DNA of 64,000 bases from Delphinapterus leucas. Its lineage: Eukaryota; Chordata; Mammalia; Artiodactyla; Monodontidae. A program made the position numbers and the translations under genes. Numbering within the stretch: the stretch's first letter is position 1; every line of letters starts with the position of its first letter. The stretch covers positions 12,986,484 to 13,050,483 of the forward strand of contig NW_022098031.1 in assembly GCF_002288925.2 (NCBI RefSeq), given 5' to 3'. This document shows positions 35,210 through 46,795 of this stretch, in pieces. The notes under the pieces were generated by a model that saw nothing but the letters and a program-made list of their open reading frames with translations, did not search any database and was not told where the DNA came from.

Positions 35210-37830
35210 ATGCTTCTCCCCTGTTCCCTAAAACTGTCTTTGACCTCTGGACTTTATATCATCAGGTTGTATCACTCACTACTCTTCACTGTTGCCATCA
35301 CCCACTGCTCTCCCCCACCTCAATCTCTCCTCCTCACTTTTAGACTATGTGGCCCCTGCTTACTGTAATTCTTTCCAGTGCTAATTTCTTCTTAATCCTT
35401 GGTGATTTAGAATATACGTAGAATAGATGATGATCTTTCTCATACCCTGGACTCTCAGTTCCTCGATAGGTCTTCTCCAGTGATTTTCTCCTCCCATTTC
35501 AGCCACTTACTGATCCCCTAGAACTTCTCATTATCAATAACTGCACCCCCGTCTGTAAATTCTATTTCATTAATCTGCTCGAGATTCATTAATAGTACAT
35601 CCCCTATCCTCAAGTACTCTGACCCCCACAACCTCTACCCCCGTCTGGATACCAAGTCCAAAATCTTGCCACCTCCTCTCTGGCCCCAACCTCTTGACGT
35701 TCTCACTTTTCTCTTTATCCATAAAGTCCACACTCAATTATTATAATCCCTCCCTTGCACATTCTGTCCATTCTCTTGCTCCCTCTCACTTTGTTGAACT
35801 CCCTTGGCAAGTCTACCATACTGATGAAATCCAGTTTTCCAATTCCGAGCTCCACCCATACACCTGAATGTAGCTGGAAGGGGGAGGGGGAATAAAAACC
35901 CTGTTAATTGGACTCAGTTTAAAATCAAAGTCATGGCTCTCAAGTGGGTCCTTTATGCTGCCAGGCAGTCACACTTGTGCCTTTAGTCCATTTACTCTGC
36001 TGATCTCCTTGACAACTAGTATATGGCATCTCTTTTCTCCTCAATCCCATCACATTCTCCCCCATCCTCATGCTCAGCTGATGATCTTGAGAGTACTGAT
36101 GCACCAGGAGAAAACTTCCACAGAATCTCATTACCATATCGACGGTACCTACCTGCATTTGTACTAATATGCACTCCCCCTCCCACCACCTTTTCCATGG
36201 ATCAATTATCTAGGCTCCTAAATCTAATCTCTTCACTTGGGCACTAGATCCCACCTCCTGTCCCCTACTCAAAGACATTAAGGGCAGCTGTTCGTACGCT
36301 CTGCAAAATCAACAATTTCTCACTGTTTACTGGATCGGTTCTATCAGCGTACAGATATGAAGTTATTTCTTCCATCTTAAAGCAAACCAAAAAACTTTTT
36401 TGATGCCATTGTCCCCTTTTTTTTTTGTGGTACGCGGGCCTCTCACTGATGTGGCCTCTCCCGTTGCGGAGCGCAGACTCAGCGGCCGTGGCTCACGGGC
36501 CCAGCCGCTCCGCGGCATGTGGGATCTTCCCGGATCGGGGCACGAACCCATGTTCCCTGCATCGGCAGGCAGACTCTCAACCACTGCACCACCAGGGAAG
36601 CCCCCATTGTCCCCTTTGATGCCACAATCATCCCATTACCTTGCTCCTTTTTGTAGTAAAGAGTTGACTATTTCACCTCTAATTTTTCTCCTTTTATTTT
36701 CTGTTAAATCCACTGTAACTAGGGCCATCTGTCCCACCTTACTCCATTAAAACTGCTCTCTTCAGGGTCACCTATGTCCATATCACTGCTGAAGATAATA
36801 GACAAGTTTCAGTCCCCATCTTACTTGACTGACCAGTAGTTTTTGACACGGTTGATCACCCCCTCCTTGTACACTTTCTTCATTTATCTTCCACATTCTC
36901 TTACATTTTCCCTGACTTCATTGGTCACCCTTCAGCTTCCCTTGCTGTTCCTCCACTTCTCCCTTAACTCAATGTCAGAGTGCCACAGGGCTCAGTCCAT
37001 AGTCCTCTCCATTGACACCTACTCCCTTGGTGATCTCAGGTGGTTTCGAGGCTTTAAATACCAGCTATCTACCCAGCACTGCCAAGTGTACATGTTTAGC
37101 CCAGACCTCTCTCTTGAACTTCAGACTCATGTCCAAAACTGAACGCTTGATCATGCCTCCTGAACCTGCCCTTCAACATTCTTCCTTATCTAGTTACTGA
37201 ATCCTTCCAGTAGCTTGAACCCAAAACTATAGAGTCATCCTTGGCTCCTCCTTTTCTTCACAGCCCATGTTCAATCCACCAGCAAATCCCGCTGACTCTA
37301 TTCAGAATATATTTAGAACCTGACACTTTTCTCCACCTCCACAGCCGCCATCCTGGTTTGAGTCATCACTATGTCTTGTCCAGATCACTGTAGTTTGTCT
37401 CTTAACTAAAAGTAGCTTTCACTATTGCTTCCTACAGGCTTTTCTCAACGCTGCAGCCAGATTGATCTTTTTAAATCAAATCTGATTAGGCCTCTCCTCT
37501 GTTCAGAAACCAAGAATGGCTTCTAATTTCAGTCAGAAGAAAAATCCGATTCTTCATACGTGCTGCATTCTCTCTCCCACTCCCCCTCCACTCTGTTACC
37601 CTCTGATCATGATTCCTGGTTCATTCTGCATAGCCACACTGACTCCTTGCTGGTCCTTGAACACAGCAGGCAGAATCCCTCATTAGAGCCTTTGTACTTG
37701 CTATTCCCTTGCCTGGTATGCTCTTCCATGTGGCTAAGGTCTACCTTGACCTCCATATTTAAAATTGCTATGGTCCACGTGCTCAGATTCACGCTGGCAT
37801 GTGACTGGAATTGGCAATAATTCATGGCCG
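35210..37830 (+). mobile_element. long L2 LINE remnant, split by a SINE
   Basis: Mirror image of 27225-28475 and longer: pyrimidine-rich text with TTGACACGGTTGATCACCCC, CCTTGGCTCCTCCTTTTCTT, GCAGCCAGATTGATCTTTTT, GGCCTCTCCTCTGTTCAGAA, CACTGACTCCTTGCTGGTCC and TGTACTTGCTATTCCCTTGC in L2 ORF2-to-3' order. Interrupted by the SINE at 36420-36603. Its translated fragments are short and broken. Intergenic. Confidence 0.78.
36420..36603 (-). mobile_element. CHR SINE, young short type, inserted in an L2
   Basis: Begins with the T tail and GTGGTACGCGGGCCTCTCAC and ends CACCAGGGAAGCCC. Perfect 14 bp duplication CCATTGTCCCCTTT at 36406-36419 and 36604-36617. It interrupts an ancient L2-like LINE. Confidence 0.94.
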
Positions 37831-39134
37831 CAGGAAGCAAATCTCATTCAGATTTCTCTCTTTCTTGATCTGAATAAGAACAGGCGGCAGCTCTGGCCAT
37901 CTCTGGAACCACTTTGCAACCACACAGAGATCAATATTAGAATAAGTGAGGCTTAGGGATGGTCTAGTGAGAGAAAGAACCAGATGCTTGATAAGGTCAT
38001 TAAGTTGCTCATTTGTTTTATGCCTGGAGAATGTCCTGCTTGTGGACTGATAATTATATGACATAAATTCCCTTATTAAATCAGTTTTTAAACCAAGGAT
38101 CTTGTCATTTGCAGCTAAATGCATCCTGATTCACTGAACAGACATTTGGTATTACTCCCTGATTTTGCTGAGGGCCTGAAACCTATGGGAGGGAAACCAA
38201 CCCCTGTCCACAACTGGAGTTCAAATGTACATTTACAGCTATATCTGTGGGATGTGAGATAGGCATGGAAACTGGATTGCAGAGAGAGACAACTGGGTCC
38301 CTGAGACAAAATGAATGTTAGTAGAGAATGATTCTGGCAGTGTGGGTGGAAGCAATGTGAAGTTCATGAGACGTGCCTGAGACTGCGCTAGACGTGCGTG
38401 AGACTGCACCAGAATCCATGAAGACTCAGACCCCCTGCCAGCATACATGCTTTCTAGTGAAGAGAGGGCTGTGGTGAAACCGCAAAACTGCTTCACACTA
38501 TGACCTAGCCCTTTGCCACGGAATGCTCTCTAGAGCCACCCCTCCCCCTCAAGTTTTGGACACTAGAAGAAGAAAGTGTTTCCACCCCAGCTGGAGGTAA
38601 GAGAGTAATGAACTGCCAAGATTACAAACGGAGATGCTGAGGAAACCCTGAAGGCCAAAGTGACAATGGCACAGATACATGGTATTATCAGTGGGGAAGC
38701 TCCAGCTAAGCACGGGCATCAAAGCCTCAGAAATCGAGAAACAGGTGAGAGAAAGCAGGTGAGGCAGATAACAGCTCTTAATATGTATGAGACAACTATC
38801 TTGGTGGCAGCTATCTACCCAGTATCCCTAAGGATGAATATTCAAAGGACACACAGGCTTGTGGGCCGTAGGGAATTTTCTGGTTTCAGAAATAATTTTT
38901 GAAACAAAGATCACTAACCTATATCGTCTTTGAGTTTCATCTCATCCTTGAGCCTTATTCTAGAGGGTCATAGGTGCCCTGGGGTTCAGGAATAGGGTAA
39001 AGATCAATAATGGGGTGAGAACATTTGTAGTGTGCATTACTTGGTAATTTTAAAAAGTGAAAGTTCAATGGTTTCTTGGGCTTTCATCAAAATGACCTCA
39101 CAAAAATAACATGCAATAATTATTCCCCCAGTTC

Positions 39135-39176
39135 CTTCTCTCTTTCTCCCTCTCTTCCTCTCTCTCTCTCTCTCTG
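39135..39176. repeat. CT-rich microsatellite
   Basis: CTCTCTTTCTCCCTCTCTTC followed by (TC)n. Confidence 0.88.
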
Positions 39177-39544
39177 TACTTTTAAAGAACATTAGGGTTG
39201 CATTGTCTTGTAACTCAGCCTTTTCCCATTTAAGGTATCAAAACATTTTTCTAAAAATCTATTATTTCACAACATAATAAATACTAAAATTTTAACAATT
39301 ATCCTTTTAGGGTTGATAGAAAGGATTTGGGGGATTTTATTTTCTTACTTTGTGTTTTCTAAACTTACTAAAGTTAACGTATTATCTCTATGATTAGAAA
39401 ACCTTCAACTATAGAAAATAATTTTTTCCAGCACTTTTATGGTTCATCCCATTTCACTATTTCCTTTTCAAATTATTTTCACAGTATTTTTCATCCCAGA
39501 ATGTATTTCTAGAATAAGTTTTGCCTAACTTGCATGCACACAAA

Positions 39545-39583
39545 CAGAGAGAGGGAGAGGGAGAGAGAGAGAGGGAGGGAGGC
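39545..39583. repeat. GA-rich microsatellite
   Basis: GAGAGAGGGAGAGGGAGAGA then GAGAGAGGGAGGGAGG, some 370 bp from the CT tract at 39135 and complementary to it. Confidence 0.88.
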
Positions 39584-39599
39584 AACACTCTGGTGTCTC

Positions 39600-40090
39600 T
39601 TCTTAGAAAGACACTAATCCTATCTGATCAGGGCCCCACCCTGCATGGCTGTTAGCATAACTGGGCCATCTTGGGCCTGTTCAGTTCCTCCTGTCCTTCC
39701 ACTGACCCTATGTAGGGCTGTACTGTGTAGTGAATCTCTTTTCTGTCATCAAGGGCTTTGTAGTTATTAGATAGTGTTTAGTGATCATTAGGTCCAGGTA
39801 GCCTCTATGCTCTGTTAGTCCCCAAACGATGAAAAATGTTGCTGACTTATTCCCTGTGCCCTCGAGACTAGTAACCCCTTCATAAATCTAGGAGTACACA
39901 TCCTGTTTCCAAGCACCTACCCCCATAACCCTATAAAATTGTCCCAATGGCCCCTCAGCTGTGTGGAGTGCAGCTTTGAATGCTTCCAGATTGTTGTCCA
40001 ACTAATCACCCCCTGTGCGTAAGTTACCCTATAATAAACTGATCCATCGAGTGTATGGAGCTGCCTGCCTCATTTTTCAGTCTTAAAATG
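39600..40090 (+). mobile_element. LTR-like element with TATA and polyadenylation signals
   Basis: Contains CCCTATAAAATTGTCCC (TATA-like, about 39930), GTGTGGAGTGCAGCTTTGAA, then AATAAACTGATCC (about 40034) and the end GCCTGCCTCATTTTTCAG. The order promoter, then poly(A) signal, then end fits a gammaretrovirus-like solo LTR. The 5' boundary is uncertain. Confidence 0.6.
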
Positions 40091-40094
40091 CATT

Positions 40095-40275
40095 CTTAGT
40101 TCAGTGGATACGTTTTGTCCCTTCCGTTCTCCAGCACACCCTATGACCTCATTAACCTTAATTGCCTCCTTAGAAGCCCCTTCTCTGAATTCACCCATAC
40201 TGGGGGTTAGGGCTTCAATATATGAATTGGGGTGGGGGGAATGACACAGATTTCAGTTCATAGGAAACCCTCTGC
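40095..40275 (+). repeat. dispersed repeat fragment (family not assigned)
   Basis: CCTATGACCTCATTAACCTT, CTGGGGGTTAGGGCTTCAAT and ATATGAATTGGGGTGGGG resemble a common mammalian dispersed repeat end. Not named. Confidence 0.5.
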
Positions 40276-40819
40276 ACGTAAATTCAAGAAACAATGCCAC
40301 ATCATCAGGTTTCAGAGTACACATCCTAACAACACTTGGTAATTAGTTATCTACATCATGTAGCCTTTCATAGTGGTCATAGTTCCTCTTGTTCTTGTAC
40401 TGAATTTATTTCATTGTTCTTAACTTTTTAAGATTTTAATCTGATGTCTTGATAATGAAAGCAATAACAAGTCTGTATATGAAAATATCCAGCATATTTA
40501 GGTCTAAAGGTACTAGTAATTTTTCAGATCAAATGGCCTCAGGGCTTATTCTGAGCATTAGTCTCTCATCACATCATCTTTCTTGAATTTTTGCCTTTTT
40601 TTCCTCTATGATGATGCTTGGTATTTTCTTCCTATATTCGTGATTGCTTCTTCTGTTTTCCTAACTGACTCTTCCTCTGGCCTGTACTATGCACCCACAG
40701 GCTGAATTCTTGGATCTTTTTATTCCAGATGTTGGAGATTTCATATAATCTCATTTTCATCTATTATCTCTATGTGGACTACACTCATATATATATATTA
40801 TTTTGCATGTGTCTTTTTA

Positions 40820-41000
40820 AAAATTTTTTTTTATTTTTTATACAGCAGGTTCTTATTAGTTATCCATTTTATACATATTAGTGTATATATGTCAATTCCA
40901 ATCTCCCAATTCATCACACCACCACCCCCGCTGCTTTCCCCCTTTGGTGTCCATATGTTTGTTCTCTACATCTGTGTCTCAATTTCTGCCCTGAAAACCG
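40820..41000 (-). mobile_element. L1 3' end, reverse
   Basis: TACAGCAGGTTCTTATTAGT, TATCCATTTTATACATATTA and CCATATGTTTGTTCTCTACA form the reversed 3' part of a ruminant/cetacean L1. 5'-truncated. Confidence 0.88.
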
Positions 41001-41360
41001 CACACTAATATTTGTGTCTTCAGCCCTAGCCCACCCTGCAGACTCCCTTCTCACTCCTGTCTCCAGTCTTTATTTATTTCATTTAAGTTTTTTGCTTTCA
41101 TCTCAAATCAACATGCCCCAAACTGACCATTTTCTGAAAAATCAACTCCTTGTTTCTGGTGACATGGCCAAGGGAACTCTTAGTAATTTTCATTAATTGA
41201 TTGATATATTCAAAAGAATTTCTGAGCAACTGCTGTGTCAGACATTGTGCTAGGTGCTATATTCGATAAGTCACAAAATTTTTTCTTCTGTAATGTCTCT
41301 CATAAGTGTCTGAGTCTTTTCCAATATGTCTTTACTAGTTATTTCATGTTTGTGTTTTTT

Positions 41361-41575
41361 TTGGTTGTTGTTGTTGTTGTTTTGCGGTGTGTGGGCCCCT
41401 CACTGTTGTGGCCTCTCCCGTTGCGAAGCACAGGCTCCGGACGCACAGGCTCAGCGGCCATGGCTCACGGGCCCAGCCGTTCCGCGGCATGTGGGATCTT
41501 CCCAGACCGGGGCACGAACCCGTGTCCCCTGAATCGGCACGCAGACTCTCAACCACTGCGCCACCAGGGAGGCCA
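41361..41575 (-). mobile_element. CHR SINE, young short type with GTT-repeat tail
   Basis: Reverse copy ending CACCAGGGAGGCC. Perfect 15 bp duplication ATGTTTGTGTTTTTT at 41346-41360 and 41576-41590. The tail has become a (GTT)n microsatellite. Confidence 0.95.
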
Positions 41576-41649
41576 ATGTTTGTGTTTTTTGAGTATGTCT
41601 TGCCTGGTGAACCCATACTTATCCACTGAGACCAGTTGAGAAGTCACCA

Positions 41650-42042
41650 CCTCTGTGTTGTAAATTGACTTGTGTAATACCAAAATATGTGCTTAAATCC
41701 TAACCCTTGGTACCTCTAAATGTGACCATAATTGGAAACAAATTCTTTGCAGGTGCAATCAAATTAAGATGGGGTCATACTGGATGAGGGTGGGCCTTAA
41801 TCCAGTGACTGGTGTCCTTATAAGAAGAGGGAGATTTAGACATAGAGACACAGAAGGTAGAAGGCCTAGTGCCACTGGAGAGACATAGAACAGATTCTAA
41901 GAGCTTCTAGAAGGAACTGACCCCGCTGACACCTGGATTTCTGACTTGTGGCCTCCAGAGCTGTGAGAAAAGAAACATCTATTGTTTTAAACCCCAGTTT
42001 GTGGTAATTTGTTACAGCAGCCCTAGCAAACTAAAACACTCT
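41650..42042 (+). mobile_element. MLT1-type solo LTR (ERVL-MaLR)
   Basis: AATATGTGCTTAAATCCTAA, CCTTGGTACCTCTAAATGTG, GGTGGGCCTTAATCCAGTGA, CTGGTGTCCTTATAAGAAGA, CTGACACCTGGATTTCTGAC and GTTACAGCAGCCCTAGCAAA occur in the order of the MLT1 consensus as remembered. No internal retroviral sequence adjoins it. Confidence 0.8.
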
Positions 42043-42394
42043 GTGAGGCTGTTTATAACCTCCGCAAAGTTAATCATTCCTTTTTTGGTTCTATAACACT
42101 CAGTACTTATTTCCATCATCACTTTTTGTTGTTGTTTTTATTTCCCCGTGGGCTTGTTGAGGGTTGGAGTGTAGTGGGACCGCCCTAGTCATCTTTGGGT
42201 ACCTTGCATACTGCTTGGCACAGGGTAATTACTCAACAACTGTCTAACAAATGAAAAAAGTGATGATTTTGCCTCTAGCCAACAATAATTACAGCTATCA
42301 TTTACTGAGCACTTTCTCTGTACTGGGCGCTGTGTCAGTACTTTACATACTGTGTTCCAACTACGATATGCTGATACCAACTGAGTGTATTACA

Positions 42395-43185
42395 GGTGAA
42401 TCGAATTCTAATACTCACTGCTGGAGTTAGCATGGACCCCACAAGTTAAGGTCAAAGGCTTTCATTTCTGACACTAACTACCCAGAGTTAATACAGGTCC
42501 TTCAAGTTAAGCGCTCAGTCCCCCATGACTAACTCCACTTCAGATGCCAGCTGCAAGTCTTAGGTATCCCAAATCTACCTGTATTTCTGCCTATTTGACT
42601 ACACATTTGAGAGTTCCCGGAATCCAGCCCCCACCAATTTGATAATTCACTAGAACAACTCACAGAACTCAGGAAAACACTATACTTATGATGACCATTT
42701 TATTATGAAGGACGCAAATGAATAGCAAGATGAAGAGGTAAACAGCACAACAAGGTCTAGAAGGGTCCTGAGCTTCCTCGTCCCCTCCAGGTGTACCATC
42801 CTCCCAGGACACGGATGCTTTCCTCAACCAACAAGCGCCCAGAGCCTCACTGTTTCAGAGATTTTATCTAGGATTTTGTTACATAAGCATGATCGATTAA
42901 ATCATCGACCACTTGATTGAGTTCCAGATCTAGGAGGGTGTGGCTGAAAGTTCCAACCCTCTAATCACAAGCTTGGTCTTTCTGGCTTGGCCAGTCCCTT
43001 CCTTGTAACTATCTCAAGGCGCACCTAAGTCACCTCATGAATTAGCATAAATTCAGATACGGAGGAAAGGGGTTCTTTGTGAATAACAAAAGATACTCTG
43101 ATCACTCCAGAAATTCCAAGGTTTTTTGAAGCTCTGTGCCAGGAACCGAGAACAAAAACAAAATACATTTTTTATTATACCACAC
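42395..43185 (-). mobile_element. LTR-like ancient repeat, reverse (family not assigned)
   Basis: Contains CCATTTTATTATGAAGGACG, GGTGTGGCTGAAAGTTCCAA, CTAATCACAAGCTTGGTCTT, CACCTCATGAATTAGCATAA and CAGAAATTCCAAGGTTTTTT in the style of an old ERV LTR. No coding remnants. Orientation is a guess. Confidence 0.5.
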
Positions 43186-43259
43186 ATATGTATTCACATG
43201 AGGGCTCCTTGAAGTAGGTATCTGTGCCATCTGCATCTTACAGACGAGGAAATTGAGGC

Positions 43260-43535
43260 TTAACCTCAAAACTGTGTTGCCTCTCTAGCCTAGCTTTCTC
43301 CCAATCCATTTTATTTCCAAATTAAGCTACATTAAACAGAGATTTCATCACATTACTTCCTTAGTGACTCTCTGTTACATAATAAAGGCCTACTATTCAA
43401 GTTTCTCTAAAGTCTGTTTCATGGTGGTTGTGTCCATTTCTACCTCTGGCCATGCTTAATGCCTGCTTTTCCTCCCTCCTTCTAACATTCTCCCCATTCC
43501 TTAATAACTCTCAAATCCTACCTATTTAGATTCAG
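43260..43535 (+). mobile_element. L2 fragment
   Basis: CATCACATTACTTCCTTAGT, AATAAAGGCCTACTATTCAA and ATAACTCTCAAATCCTACCT fit the same L2 3' body. Confidence 0.55.
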
Positions 43536-43544
43536 TGAGGGTGA

Positions 43545-43790
43545 GATAGTAGAGCACCTGCTATCACAGAGTTAAGTGCTTTACACATGTTGTCTCCAAT
43601 GTTACATATGTTACTACTCCAGCAAACCCATAGTTTAGATGTTCTGATTCTTAGTTTACAGTAGAAAAAAATCCAGGCCTGGAGATATAAGCTTGGGTGC
43701 TTGAAAGTTAGTGAGTGATTGAGCTAGGATTCAGACTCAAATTTATTTAGCTCTAAAAGCCCATGCTCTTTTTCGGTAATTCATGAGATT
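43545..43790 (-). mobile_element. MIR-like SINE, reverse
   Basis: CAGAGTTAAGTGCTTTACAC, GTTACTACTCCAGCAAACCC, GTTAGTGAGTGATTGAGCTA and GGATTCAGACTCAAATTTAT are the reversed MIR/MIR3 pattern. Confidence 0.65.
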
Positions 43791-44197
43791 TGTAAACCTC
43801 TACTGCTCTGGTCCCTAAACTTGAGCTGTAGATAAAACTCTAAAGATAAAAAAAAATTTTAAGATAGTAGCAGCTTAAGTCTCTACTTCCTTCAATGTTG
43901 AATGCAGATTATTATCTAAAAGCCAAAAAAAAAAAGGTTTTCAAGTCAATCTAGGAATAGGATAGAATTATTATAGTCTGGGAATAATCTAGAAGAGATT
44001 TTAGCCTGTAGTTGGTAGAACAAACATATTAAATGAAAAGGAGGGGAGAAAGAAGAAGAGACAGTAAGAAAGAAGAGGAAAGATGCAGGAAGAGGAGAGA
44101 TGCAGATAGGTCTTTAAAACCACTGAAATTTGTTTAGATTAGTGACTTTATTTACAGAGCACTCTGTATGAAATTTCAGCTTTAAAGGAATAGAGGA

Positions 44198-44387
44198 GGG
44201 AATTCCCTGGTGATAACAGTGGTTAGAGCTCTGTGCTCTCACTGCTGAAGGCTGGTGTTCAATCCCTGGTCGGGGAACTAGATCTCACAAGCCGTGTGGC
44301 CAAAAAAAAAACAAAAACAAAAACAAAACAAAAAAAAAACGCAACGACAACAAATAAACTTGTTCTTGAAAATATAAGCTTAAAAAA
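44198..44387 (+). mobile_element. CHR/Bov-tA-like SINE, abbreviated type
   Basis: Starts GGGAATTCCCTGGTGATAAC; TGTTCAATCCCTGGTCGGGG is the B-box region. CAAAAACAAAAAC-type tail. Flanking AATAGAGGA at 44189-44197 and 44388-44396. Confidence 0.9.
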
Positions 44388-44469
44388 AATAGAGGATACT
44401 GAGTTATTGGATTCCATATCTGCAATTAAGTGCTTTATTGTCATAAGGTAACTTTCTTATCTAAACTGA

Positions 44470-45384
44470 GAGGGAGCAAATAACTTTTGTCACTTTTAAA
44501 AACACAATTTAAAAATTTTAGTACAATACACAAAACAGTACACAAACCCTCAGTATAAACAGCTTGCTACATTATCACAAGTAAACATATGTAATCAGCC
44601 ATCCCAGAAGTCCTTCTAAGTGCCTTCTCCCAGTTCTCATCCCTTCTTACTCCCCAAAGATAATTTCCTGATGTCTAAGACCACAGGTTAATTTTGCTTG
44701 CTTTTAAAAAATTAATTAATTAATTAATTAATGTTTGGCTGCATTGGGTCTTTGTTGCTGCGTGCGGGCTTCTCACTGTGGTGGCTTCTCTTGTTGCGGA
44801 GCACAGGCTCTAGGCGTGCGGGCTCAGCAGTTGTGGCTCGTGGGCTCTAGAGCTCAGGCTCACTAGTTGTGGTGCACAGGCCTAGTTGCTCCATGGCATG
44901 TGGGATCTTCCCAGACCAGGGCTCGAACCCGTGTCCCCTGCATTGACAGGTGGATTCTTAACCACTGCACCACCAGGGAAGTCCCCTTTTGCTTGCTTTT
45001 TAACTTTACACAGAATCTCATAGTGCATATTCTTTGGTTTCTTTTGCTTAACATAAGGTTTGTGAAGTTCATTCATGTTGTATATAGTAGTAATTTGTTC
45101 ATTTTCATTGTAGAAACTATGCAAGTATATAAATATACCACAATTTTTTAATCCATTTTACCAACAGTGGTCAGTTAGGTTGTTTCTAGTTTTTGGCTAT
45201 TATGAATAAGGCTGCTATGTGTATTCTTGGTCATCTTTTACAAATATATGCATGCATTTCTGTTGAGCATATACTCCATGTAGGAGTGGAATTGCTGAGT
45301 CATAGGCCTTGTTGTGTATGTTCAGCTTTGGTGGATATTGGCAAACAATTTTCCAAAGGGCTTTCTCCATATACAGTCGCACTA
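44470..45384 (-). mobile_element. ancient L1 3' part, reverse (first segment, with SINE)
   Basis: Reverse L1 3' UTR: ATTTTCATTGTAGAAACTAT, GTTGTTTCTAGTTTTTGGCT, GGAGTGGAATTGCTGAGTCA, CAAACAATTTTCCAAAGGGC. Interrupted by the SINE at 44706-44986. It stops at 45384 and resumes at 46796 (AGAGTTCCAGTTAATCCACA). Confidence 0.85.
44706..44986 (-). mobile_element. CHR SINE, long type, inserted in an old L1
   Basis: (TTAA)n-type tail, TTGGCTGCATTGGGTCTTTG, two internal modules, ending CACCAGGGAAGTCCCC. Duplication TTTTGCTTGCTTTT at 44692-44705 and 44987-45000, both sides being old L1 3' sequence. Confidence 0.94.
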
Positions 45385-45533
45385 GCAGAGCCAGCTACAC
45401 GATGTGTGGAACCCGGTGCAAAATAAACATGGGGGGCCCCTTGTTTAAAAGGCAGGGAGAAGTCCCATTAAATGTACTAAAACAGAAGGCTTTTTTGTTT
45501 CTTTTGCAGTCTCTTGACTTGCCACGATTTTTT

Positions 45534-45773
45534 TTTTCTTATAAATTTATTTATTTATTTTTGGCTGTGTTGGGTCTTTGTTGCTGCATGAGGGCTTCTC
45601 ACTGCGGTGGCTTCTCTTGCTGCGGTGCACGGCCTCTAGGCGCGCGGGCTCAGTAGTTGTGGCACACAGGCTTAGTTGCTCCGTGGCATGTGGGATCTTC
45701 CCTGACTGGGGATCGAACCCATGTCCCCTGCATTGGCAGGTGGATTCTCAACCACTGTGCCACCAGGGAAGCC
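45534..45773 (-). mobile_element. CHR SINE, shortened long type, inserted in hAT-like element
   Basis: TTGGCTGTGTTGGGTCTTTG to CACCAGGGAAGC with one GTAGTTGTGGC module. Flanking TGCC(A/G)(C/T)GATTTTTT at 45520-45533 and 45774-45787 (two mismatches). Confidence 0.92.
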
Positions 45774-46348
45774 TGCCGTGATTTTTTAACTTGCTATTTA
45801 ATGTCATTTTAAGTAAAGAAAAAAATATCATTTAAAGTTATTAGCACAGATTTTACCATTGATCTTTATATTGTGCAATGCCAGTTTTAAATGCAAACTC
45901 ATGTGTGGAATCATCAAAATTACATAATTTGTATTTCATAACTTGTGCATGCTTATGTATTTCATTCTTACTTCAACTGTGGAAAAGCTGCATGAAATTA
46001 ACTCAAAATGTTTTTATTTCATTTCCTGATATGTGCACAATCTACCAACACTCTCTACCTTCAGCTTCCGGATAAGGATGGACTAAAGGGAAAACAAACT
46101 ATAGTTGTGCTATCTCTCTTTCCTTCTATATCTTCGTTTATAGTGTAAGTGGTTGGCTAATGCTGGGAAGTAACACAAATTTTAAAAGTTATGATAGGAT
46201 TCCTTGGTCATTCATGTTTCTTAGAACACGATTCTTTCTGCAAAGTAAGTTCTGGTTGGTAAGGAAAGCTTGGCCTCTTTCAGCTGCCTGCACCCTCCCT
46301 CCCTTTCTCTTTACTAAGCTGCAGATGTAACGCATTTATCTTGTACTG

Positions 46349-46486
46349 TTTTGTTTTGCTTTTGCTTTTTTTTTTTTTTGGCCATGCCGTGAGGCTTGTG
46401 GGGTCTTAGTTCCCCTACCAGGGATTGAACCGGGACCTCGGCAGTGAGTGCACAGAGTCCTAACCACTGGACCGCCAGGGAATTTC
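46349..46486 (-). mobile_element. CHR/Bov-tA-like SINE, abbreviated type, inserted in hAT-like element
   Basis: T-rich tail, then GGCCATGCCGTGAGGCTTG and CCAGGGATTGAACC, ending CGCCAGGGAATTT. Duplication ATCTTGTACTG at 46338-46348 and 46487-46497. Confidence 0.93.
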
Positions 46487-46795
46487 ATCTTGTACTGGTT
46501 TCAATCTAGCCTAACTCCCATGCATTACAGGTCTAATAGAATTCTGCACTAATGGGGCTGCCTGAATGCTAAATGCAAATGGTTGGCATGGAAGAGTGTA
46601 CACACTTATATATTGTGTGTAACTCTTCTGCTCATGCTCCATTGTGCTTTCACTTATAAAACACAAGTTCAAAGGAAAAATTATGAAGAATTGCAAAATG
46701 GCGACAGTTGAACATTAAGTCAAATGCAAGGTCCTTCTGAAAGCAGGGCCCTATGCAACTGTACAGGTTACATGCCTATGAAGCCAGCTCTAGTT

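Larger units (their letters stand above)
45385..46795. mobile_element. hAT-like DNA transposon remnant nested in L1
   Basis: Sequence that interrupts the reverse L1. Its left end CAGAGCCAGCTACACGATGT and right end (reversed) CTAGAGCTGGCTTCATAGGC form imperfect terminal inverted repeats of the CAGRGCYRGC type common in hAT elements. About 1.05 kb remains without the two SINEs it hosts (45534-45773, 46349-46486). There is no transposase frame. The 8 bp target duplication is not clear, so the family is inferred from the ends only. Confidence 0.55.

Noticed and set aside
35210..37830. Clusters of 60-116 codon open frames suggesting a small gene
   Set aside because: The region follows L2 LINE order with a SINE inside; frames are short, on both strands and broken.
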